A stretch of DNA of 44,880 nucleotides, from positions 1 through 44,880 of the forward strand of contig NZ_BJDG01000027.1 of the NCBI RefSeq assembly GCF_005404945.1, read 5' to 3'. How positions within the stretch are numbered: position 1 is the stretch's first letter; every line of letters begins with the position of its first letter. Shown here in pieces: positions 39,535 through 44,880 of this stretch. The notes beneath the pieces are model-generated. The model saw only the letters and a list, made by a program, of their open reading frames with translations, did no database searches and was not told the DNA's origin. This DNA is from Lactiplantibacillus pingfangensis (GTDB lineage Bacteria; Bacillota; Bacilli; Lactobacillales; Lactobacillaceae). The translations under genes were made by a program, and so were the position numbers.

Positions 39535-40749
39535 ATGTCAAAAGTATTAGCAATTAACGCTGGTAGCTCAACTTTAAAGTGGAAGCTATTCAGTTTACCA
39601 GAAGAAACGGTAATCGCCTCAGGGATGGTTGACCGTTTGGGCTTGTCGAACTCTGTGTTTGTTTTAAAGAAGGCAGACGGCGATAAGTACTCGGAGACTC
39701 ATGACAAAATTAACGCTCAAGAAGCGGCGGCGATGGTGCTGACGCGTTTGAAGAGTGATGGCATTGTTGCGCATTTGACCGAGATTACCGGGATTGGCCA
39801 CCGAATCGTCGCTGGTGGCGAAGACTTTCAAGATTCAGTCGTAATTACACCAACGACTTTGAAGCAGATTAAGGATTTATCTGAATATGCGCCGTTACAT
39901 AACCCAACGCAGGCTTACTATATTGAAGTGTTCCAGCAGTTATTGCCAAAAGCCGTTCAGGTTGCAGTTTTCGATACGTCGTTGTATGCAAAAATGCCTG
40001 AAGTAAACTATCTTTACAGTATTCCTTACGATTACTATAAACAGTTTGGAGCGCGCAAATATGGCGCCCATGGGACGAGTCACCGTTACGTGGCCCAGCG
40101 AACGGCCGAATTACTCGGTAAGCCATTAGCTGATCTCAAATTGATCACGTTACATTTAGGGTCTGGGGCATCGATTACTGCTTTTGATCAAGGGAAAGCC
40201 ATTGATACGTCGATGGGCTTCACGCCACTTGCTGGGATTACGATGAGTACGCGTTCTGGTGACATTGATGCGTCCATGATTCCATTCTTGATGCGCCATC
40301 TTGGTATTTCGGACGTCCAAGACTTTATCGATATTTTGAATAATAAATCCGGTCTATTGGGAATTTCTGGCGTATCACCTGATATGCGTGATTTAGATAA
40401 AGCTGCCAATGAAGATCATAATCATCGGGCAGAATTGGCACTAGAAATTTTTGCCAACCGGGTCGTGAAGTATATCGGGAGTTATGTCGCTGAAATGAAT
40501 GGCTTAGACGCGCTCGTCTTTACCGCCGGTGTTGGCGAAAACTCCGTAGCGATGCGGTCACGAATTCTGCATCAATTAAGTTATTTCGGTGTGACGATTG
40601 ATGAAGATAAGAACAACTGTCACGGTGTTGAACAAGTAATCAGTCAACCAAATGAACCAGTGACGGTCATGGTCGTCCCAACAAACGAAGAATTAATGAT
40701 TGTTCGTGACGTTGAACGCTTGACGCACCGGGCACCAATTGGCAACTAA
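39535..40749 (+). CDS. ackA: Acetate kinase
   Basis: This enzyme converts acetyl phosphate and ADP to acetate and ATP, the last step of acetate formation from acetyl phosphate. It has 404 residues. ASKHA-fold motifs are INAGSSTLKWKL, GHRIVAGGEDF, VFDTSLYAKMPE, YGAHGTSHRYV and LHLGSGASITAF. The ATG at 39535 (MSKVLAINAG) follows GGAGG by 11 nt; an earlier start would add EEMDI-type residues with no ribosome site. It is monocistronic, with a promoter overlapped by a cre site. The group usually has more than one ackA. Confidence 0.96.
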   Translation: MSKVLAINAGSSTLKWKLFSLPEETVIASGMVDRLGLSNSVFVLKKADGDKYSETHDKINAQEAAAMVLTRLKSDGIVAHLTEITGIGHRIVAGGEDFQDSVVITPTTLKQIKDLSEYAPLHNPTQAYYIEVFQQLLPKAVQVAVFDTSLYAKMPEVNYLYSIPYDYYKQFGARKYGAHGTSHRYVAQRTAELLGKPLADLKLITLHLGSGASITAFDQGKAIDTSMGFTPLAGITMSTRSGDIDASMIPFLMRHLGISDVQDFIDILNNKSGLLGISGVSPDMRDLDKAANEDHNHRAELALEIFANRVVKYIGSYVAEMNGLDALVFTAGVGENSVAMRSRILHQLSYFGVTIDEDKNNCHGVEQVISQPNEPVTVMVVPTNEELMIVRDVERLTHRAPIGN

Positions 40750-40760
40750 TTTCATCAATA

Positions 40761-40787
40761 AAGACACCTATGAAGGTGTCTTTTTTA
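40761..40787. terminator. Terminator between ackA and the convergent GNAT gene
   Basis: AAAGACACCT pairs with AGGTGTCTTT around ATGA, then Ts. It overlaps the end of the convergent gene. Confidence 0.9.
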
Positions 40788-41210
40788 GTGGACCATTTTA
40801 ATATGGGGCGTGTGATTAAATAAGAACGGTTCGCCGACAGCTTGAAAGCCGAACCGTTCGTAAAAGTGTTGAACCTGGGTCTGGGCTTCGATCTGAATGG
40901 GTTCATGGGCGTACTGGGCACTAATGACAGCTAAGATTTGTTGCACGAGTTGTAAGCCTAAATGTTGGCCGCGTAACTGACGGTCAACCACGACGCGCCC
41001 GAAGGAACAGTGATCAGCTTCTTGAAAAACACGTGCATATGCAACGATTTTTCCATGGTCGAGCTTGAAAATATGGTGGGCCGTCATGTCGATAGCGTCG
41101 ACTTCTTGGTAGACACGGTGTTGCTCGACGACGAACGTTTTGACGCGTAACAGATAGATAGCGTATAATTCAGATGTTGTTAATTCATTAAATGTTTTGA
41201 CAGACCACAT
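40785..41210 (-). CDS. GNAT family N-acetyltransferase, ElaA-like
   Basis: The product has 141 residues, opening MWSVKTFNELTTSELYAIYL and continuing LRVKTFVVEQ..YQEVDAID, the ElaA pattern. The acetyl-CoA loop is VVDRQLRGQHLGLQLVQ, and the C-terminal strand has FYERFGFQAVGEPF. The acceptor is unknown. The ATG at 41210 follows AAGGAGG; an upstream start would run into the operator region. It is divergent from the MarR gene, and the perfect palindrome between them probably links their control. Confidence 0.9.
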   Translation of the reverse strand: MWSVKTFNELTTSELYAIYLLRVKTFVVEQHRVYQEVDAIDMTAHHIFKLDHGKIVAYARVFQEADHCSFGRVVVDRQLRGQHLGLQLVQQILAVISAQYAHEPIQIEAQTQVQHFYERFGFQAVGEPFLFNHTPHIKMVH

Positions 41211-41254
41211 GGGACTAACCTCCTTGAGACTGAAAATAAGTTTACCACCTAATG

Positions 41255-41268
41255 ATTGCATATGCAAT
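41255..41268. promoter_or_regulatory. Perfect 14-bp palindrome, candidate MarR operator
   Basis: ATTGCATATGCAAT lies in the 72-bp divergent gap between the GNAT and MarR genes, 14 bp before the MarR start. Position and symmetry fit autorepression. Confidence 0.55.
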
Positions 41269-41282
41269 AATAAGGAGAAAAT

Positions 41283-41708
41283 ATGATACCAACACTTAGA
41301 TTAATGGGGACTCTTTCACGGATGATCATGAATGAGGGCAACCAGCGTTTTGCCAAGTATGGCTTGAATAATAATCAATTTATTTATTTAATTCGGATTT
41401 GTGAACAACCGGGACTATTTTTTAGCCAGCTCGCGGATCAGATGAAGATGGATCGGACGACGAACTATCGCGCCGTTCAAAATTTAATCAAAAAAGGCTA
41501 TGTGACCAAAACCACGCATCCTGATAACAAAAAGGTACGCTGCCTTTATCCGACGGCGACTGGACAAGCAATTTATCCGGAACTACACGCATATGAAGAC
41601 TGGTGTGCCAAACTGGTTGGCGAAAAATTAACTGCAGGCCAACAGCAATTATTATTCGAAAGCTTGGCGCTCGTTGAGGAAAATGTGCAACAACATTTAG
41701 AAAGCTAG
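41283..41708 (+). CDS. MarR family transcriptional regulator
   Basis: The product has 141 residues with the MarR winged helix. Typical parts are GLFFSQLADQMKMDRTTNYR (recognition), VQNLIKKGYVTKTTHPDNKK (wing) and a helical dimerisation region. The ATG at 41283 follows AAGGAG. It is divergent from the GNAT gene and upstream of ndh in the same direction, with about 180 nt between and no clear terminator. Ligand unknown. Confidence 0.92.
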   Translation: MIPTLRLMGTLSRMIMNEGNQRFAKYGLNNNQFIYLIRICEQPGLFFSQLADQMKMDRTTNYRAVQNLIKKGYVTKTTHPDNKKVRCLYPTATGQAIYPELHAYEDWCAKLVGEKLTAGQQQLLFESLALVEENVQQHLES

Positions 41709-41885
41709 TTGACGAAATTAATATGCCATAATAGCTGATTTTTTCAGGCCAGCAGTGTACCATAGTGATAACTGAAAAGTTATTGCCTGTACAGCTCCGA
41801 TTAACGTGAGCTTGATGACTTTTAGAAACTAGGTAATAACTTTGACTTTAATAAGATTTAGGTTTAGCAAAGGGGATTAACTAAT

Positions 41886-43088
41886 ATGGCAACAACAGTA
41901 GTATTAGGTGGTGGCTATGCAGGAATGCGGGCCGTCAAATTTTTACAAAAATCACTGCCAAGTGGTGATGAGCTGATCTTGGTTGATAAAACCACAGTGC
42001 ATACGGAGAAGACGAATTTGCATGAAGTCGCTGCCGGAACGATTGAGCCTGAGCGGATTACTTACGATATCCGGACGGTCATTGGCAAAGGTGTGCAGTT
42101 CGTCCAGGCTGCTGTAACGAACGTCGATGTGGACAAAAAGGTCATCAGCTTGGCTGATCACGCTGACTTGACTTATGACTATTTAGTCTTGGCGCTTGGG
42201 TTCCAATCAGAAACTTTTGGTGTGACTGGCGCGGAAACTAACGCTTTGGCGATGGATGACTTAGCCAGTTCGCAAGCCGTTTATCAGCACATTGAAGCAA
42301 CAATTAAGGGCTATCGTGAGACTAAAGATCACAATGATTTGAAGATCGCAGTTTGTGGTGCAGGCTTTACTGGGATTGAACTTTTAGGTGAGTTAACCCA
42401 ATCGTTACCAAAGCTACAAGCCAAGTATGGTACGCCAGCAATCAAATTGGTTTGTCTGGAACGGATGCCATCAATTTTACCAATGTTCACCCAAGAGTTG
42501 CGTGATTACGCGTTGAACTTTATGGCGAAGCACCAAGTTGAAATGATGCTTGGTTCGATTATCGAAGAGATTAAACCCGGTGCAGTTGTTTATAAAGATA
42601 GTGATGATCAAAGCCATGAGTTTGCGGCTAATACGATTATCTGGACGGTTGGGGTCAGTGGATCGCAAGTCATTGCGGATTCAGGCTTTGATCAGCGCCG
42701 TAATCGGGTCGTTGTCGAACCAGATTTGTCATTAAAAGATCATCCAGAAGTTTTCATTATTGGGGACGTGGCTGCGGTGATGGACCCTGCCAGTCAGCGA
42801 CCTTATCCAACAACGGCGCAGATTGCGTTAGCTTGTGGTGAACAGGCGGCTAAGAATATTGGTGCGTTACGTCATGAACAATTGACCGAACCGTTCGCGT
42901 ATCATTCCAGTGGGACGGTTGCTTCGTTGAGTGATCGTGATGGTATCGGCGAAATCTTTAGTAATAACAAGCCTGTCCATGGCTATCCAGCATCTGTTTT
43001 GAAAAAAGTCATTACGGATCGATCGTTGGTGGAAAGTGCGCATTTGAGTACGATGTTTAGTAAAGGCCGCTTTGATTTATATCATTAA
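41886..43088 (+). CDS. ndh: Type II NADH dehydrogenase (NADH:quinone oxidoreductase)
   Basis: This peripheral membrane flavoenzyme passes electrons from NADH to menaquinone or oxygen-linked acceptors without pumping protons. It has 400 residues. The FAD Rossmann motif is VVLGGGYAGM, the NAD(H) Rossmann motif is VCGAGFTGIELLGEL, and the C-terminal FAD contact is VFIIGDVAAVMDP with PTTAQIALACGEQA. The ATG at 41886 follows AGGGGAT. In lactobacilli such enzymes serve NADH oxidation under aerobic or quinone-supplemented conditions. The gene lies near ackA, another redox-linked gene, but is transcribed on its own or with marR. Confidence 0.93.
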   Translation: MATTVVLGGGYAGMRAVKFLQKSLPSGDELILVDKTTVHTEKTNLHEVAAGTIEPERITYDIRTVIGKGVQFVQAAVTNVDVDKKVISLADHADLTYDYLVLALGFQSETFGVTGAETNALAMDDLASSQAVYQHIEATIKGYRETKDHNDLKIAVCGAGFTGIELLGELTQSLPKLQAKYGTPAIKLVCLERMPSILPMFTQELRDYALNFMAKHQVEMMLGSIIEEIKPGAVVYKDSDDQSHEFAANTIIWTVGVSGSQVIADSGFDQRRNRVVVEPDLSLKDHPEVFIIGDVAAVMDPASQRPYPTTAQIALACGEQAAKNIGALRHEQLTEPFAYHSSGTVASLSDRDGIGEIFSNNKPVHGYPASVLKKVITDRSLVESAHLSTMFSKGRFDLYH

Positions 43089-43130
43089 GGGTTGAGAGAT
43101 GTAAGTCGGGAGTGATGTCCATCGTGTCAA

Positions 43131-43583
43131 TAAACAACTGTTGCTTCCGGTTGGGACTGATCGCATGAGGTCGTGGGACCGGGCCAAGCCAAGAACGTCT
43201 TGGTCCTCGCCCGGAACCCTTTCAAAATGCGAAAGTGTCCCGAACCGTCCGTGGCGTAAAATCGGTAAAAACGGCCGATTAACGCCACCTTCACGACCGA
43301 TGTGATCAGTCCCAACCTTCAGCTATTGAGTTTAGCGAAGACAGGCAGAAACGTTGTGCTGTGGCGGTAAGATTGGTCGGTGTTCTTGGCCGCCTAATCT
43401 TACGGGGCGATTCAAAGACGTGGGTTATCGGCTTTGAATTGAAGTCGCAGACCGCCCTTTGGCTGGGACTGTCCCACAGAGCACAACGTTTCTGCCTGAC
43501 GGAGCGCTCAAGTTTAGGAACGACTGTTATTGATACAATCCTGTTCACGTTTCTTTTCGTACTTGCAACCTTCAGTTATATCA
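43131..43583 (+). repeat. Two-module structured intergenic repeat, copy with both modules (plus orientation)
   Basis: Module A has arms 43149-43175 (GGTTGGGACTGATCGCATG ...) and 43292-43317, almost perfectly complementary over 26 bp. Module B has perfect 19-bp arms, CAGGCAGAAACGTTGTGCT (43342-43360) and its complement (43480-43498). Inside B, GTAAGATTGG/CTAATCTTAC and GATTCAAAG/CTTTGAATT form further stems. The right end reads TACTTGCAACCTTCAG. It fills the gap between ndh and the small membrane gene. Confidence 0.88.
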
Positions 43584-43624
43584 TTAAAGAACATTAGTTT
43601 TGAGGCTTTTGGGGAGGCTTTGAA

Positions 43625-43894
43625 ATGAAAAAGTTTGAGATTAGAACGCCGGTGACGCCGTTAAAAGCCAGCTTTGTGGTATTGAATGCAGTGCTATTGC
43701 TACTGAGCCTGATATTCAGTCAAGTCTGGTTACTGGCCAGTTTGTCTTTTGGGTCGTTAATCATTTTGAACGGTCAGTTCCTAATATTTCAAGATACCCG
43801 TGATCGACAACCATTGAGCCGCTTGAGTTTAGGTTTAACGTTTGCATTGATTATTGTGACGCTACTTAAATTTGTCGTCATCACGTCGCTTTAA
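43625..43894 (+). CDS. Small integral membrane protein, 89 residues
   Basis: Three hydrophobic segments (about 14-32, 33-52 and 65-86) lie between short charged ends (MKKFEIRTP; QDTRDRQPL). The ATG at 43625 follows GGGGAGG by 7 nt. A bidirectional terminator follows. No family is recognised; it could be a small membrane regulator or accessory protein. Confidence 0.72.
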   Translation: MKKFEIRTPVTPLKASFVVLNAVLLLLSLIFSQVWLLASLSFGSLIILNGQFLIFQDTRDRQPLSRLSLGLTFALIIVTLLKFVVITSL

Positions 43895-43895
43895 C

Positions 43896-43945
43896 AAAAA
43901 AACCTGTCATGACTCATTCAACGAGCCATGACAGGTTTTTTGTCT
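43896..43945. terminator. Bidirectional terminator
   Basis: AAAAAACCTGTCATG pairs with CATGACAGGTTTTTT, with an inner CTCATT/ACGAG pairing. It is shared by the 43625 gene and the convergent CPBP gene. Confidence 0.92.
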
Positions 43946-43966
43946 AACTTTGGCAGTTAAACAAAA

Positions 43967-44737
43967 TTAAATTTCAGTTTTGATGGTGTCATTTTTAGTC
44001 TGACGAGCAACCCAGATAATGGCAAGGATCAGTAGAACCCCATAGAATCCAGCGACAATCAGTGACGTTTGTGCCGGCATATCTAAGTTGTTGGCGTTAG
44101 TCGGATGTTGAATCAATTGGACGATAACGGATAGGTCCGTCAAACTGTGCAAAATAATTGGTAACGTTAAGTTATGCGTTCGGACGTATATGCCAGCGAA
44201 CAAGGTTCCCATTAGCATAGCAAATAAAATTTGTGGGAGCACATAAGTTAGTGAAATGTGGGAACTGTTGATGAGATGTAAGCCGCCAAAGAAGGCGCTG
44301 CTAATTAGAATACTGACGAGTGGCTTACCGTGAAATGAACGGGCGACAATTGGCAGGAGGACGCCACGGAAAACGACTTCTTCCGTGATACCAATCAGTA
44401 GCACATAGCCTGCATAGAAGAGCACGAGTCCGCTAAAAGGGAGCTTGAGCAGTTTACTTAAATTTGCAGCAACGAGTAGGCCAACTAAAATTAATGCCGG
44501 CAAAGTCGTTCGTAATTGACGACCTAATTTTTTCCCTGACCACCATTGAATGGGGACGTGGCCGAACAACCGATTGAAGCCTAAAACACCTAATAAGACG
44601 GCACCATCCTCCAAAATACCGGCCCATTTAACTGGAACGATTTTCAAATGAACGATCCAAGCAGTTGCGAAGAATAGCGCAATCACCCAAACAAATAAGA
44701 TAATAGCGAGTCCCATGCCGCGGCGAAAAGTTTTCAT
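43967..44737 (-). CDS. CPBP family intramembrane metalloprotease (Abi/CAAX-like)
   Basis: The product has 256 residues and about eight membrane helices. The three family motifs are ITEEVVFRG (E119, E120, R124), FFGGLHLI (H154) and a C-terminal ILHSLTDLS; together they form the metal site. Homologues in lactobacilli occur in bacteriocin self-immunity and in protein processing. No bacteriocin gene is adjacent, so the role is open. The ATG at 44737 follows GGGAGGAGAC by 7 nt. Confidence 0.9.
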   Translation of the reverse strand: MKTFRRGMGLAIILFVWVIALFFATAWIVHLKIVPVKWAGILEDGAVLLGVLGFNRLFGHVPIQWWSGKKLGRQLRTTLPALILVGLLVAANLSKLLKLPFSGLVLFYAGYVLLIGITEEVVFRGVLLPIVARSFHGKPLVSILISSAFFGGLHLINSSHISLTYVLPQILFAMLMGTLFAGIYVRTHNLTLPIILHSLTDLSVIVQLIQHPTNANNLDMPAQTSLIVAGFYGVLLILAIIWVARQTKNDTIKTEI

Positions 44738-44827
44738 GTTGTCTCCTCCCAAGTTGTACCTTAACTTTAGTTTACCATGTGATGCACAAAAAAGTGACTG
44801 AGAATGTTATGATCCCTCTATGGTTGT

Positions 44828-44852
44828 CAGATGAAATACTATAATTCATCTG
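44828..44852. promoter_or_regulatory. 8-bp inverted repeat over a -10 box, candidate operator
   Basis: CAGATGAA (44828-44835) and TTCATCTG (44845-44852) flank a 9-bp spacer that contains most of TATAAT (44840-44845). It lies just before the gene that starts at 44875. Confidence 0.5.
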
Positions 44853-44874
44853 ATTATCATGGAGGGATTTTTGT

Positions 44875-44880
44875 ATGTCC
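44875..44880 (+). CDS. Start of a gene running off the right edge
   Basis: An ATG at 44875 follows GGAGGG with suitable spacing and a -10/inverted-repeat region. Only two codons are in the window, so the product cannot be named. Confidence 0.5.

Noticed and set aside
43504-43597. Hydrophobic peptide encoded at the right end of several repeat copies (for example LFTFLFVLATF)
   Set aside because: Similar frames exist in other copies, but no consistent start codon or ribosome site is present; nucleotide conservation explains them.

Overview
The window looks like chromosome of a low-to-mid GC lactic acid bacterium of the Lactiplantibacillus (L. plantarum) group. The grounds are the gene set and order (secreted LysM/transglycosylase-like genes, then acetate kinase, then type II NADH dehydrogenase), the Gram-positive ribosome binding sites, Ala/Ser/Thr-rich LysM linkers and CcpA-type cre sites. 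This assignment rests on recognition of families and synteny, not on a search. I see no rRNA, tRNA, CRISPR array, prophage or transposase gene.

Layout. 1-4.9 kb: a structured intergenic repeat, Rrf2 and TetR regulators, the Mn transporter mntH with a structured leader, and a three-gene minus-strand operon (AMP-binding fragment, small secreted protein, small conserved protein). 5-9.6 kb: a CtpE-like P-type ATPase convergent with a two-component system. 9.7-16 kb: small genes, an RpiR regulator, an orphan PTS EIIC behind a long foldable leader, a DJ-1/PfpI protein, an AlbA/ATPase-type regulator followed by a 10-bp tandem repeat, and two divergent small genes. 16-21 kb: an LCP protein, a second intergenic repeat, an FAD-linked oxidase, a small alarmone synthetase and a paralogue of the small protein at 4.6 kb. 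21-29 kb: TetR with a divergent giant MMPL exporter, 3-methyladenine glycosylase I, and a MacB-type ABC pair. 29-33.2 kb: three paralogous secreted LysM enzymes, one broken by a nonsense codon, plus a broken membrane protein gene. 33.4-38 kb: a tightly packed minus-strand operon (nuclease-helicase fusion, PD-(D/E)XK-like protein, sce7725-like protein, degenerate GcvH-like protein). 38-39 kb: a rearranged cluster of the intergenic repeat with a 36-residue membrane peptide gene. 39-44.9 kb: ackA, GNAT/MarR divergent pair, ndh, another repeat copy, a small membrane protein and a CPBP protease-like protein; the next gene begins at the right edge.

The two observations I rate highest are both non-coding. 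First, all three LysM genes carry the same regulatory block: three TGTAAY/CGTAAT half-sites at fixed spacings of 19 and 10 bp, a fourth inverted half-site, and a TATACT -10 box at exactly the same offset. This predicts one cell-wall regulator, of WalR/OmpR type, for all three. Second, a dispersed family of large intergenic elements is built from two separable, multi-branched inverted-repeat modules (A and B). It occurs in both orientations, and one copy lacks module A at a clean junction.
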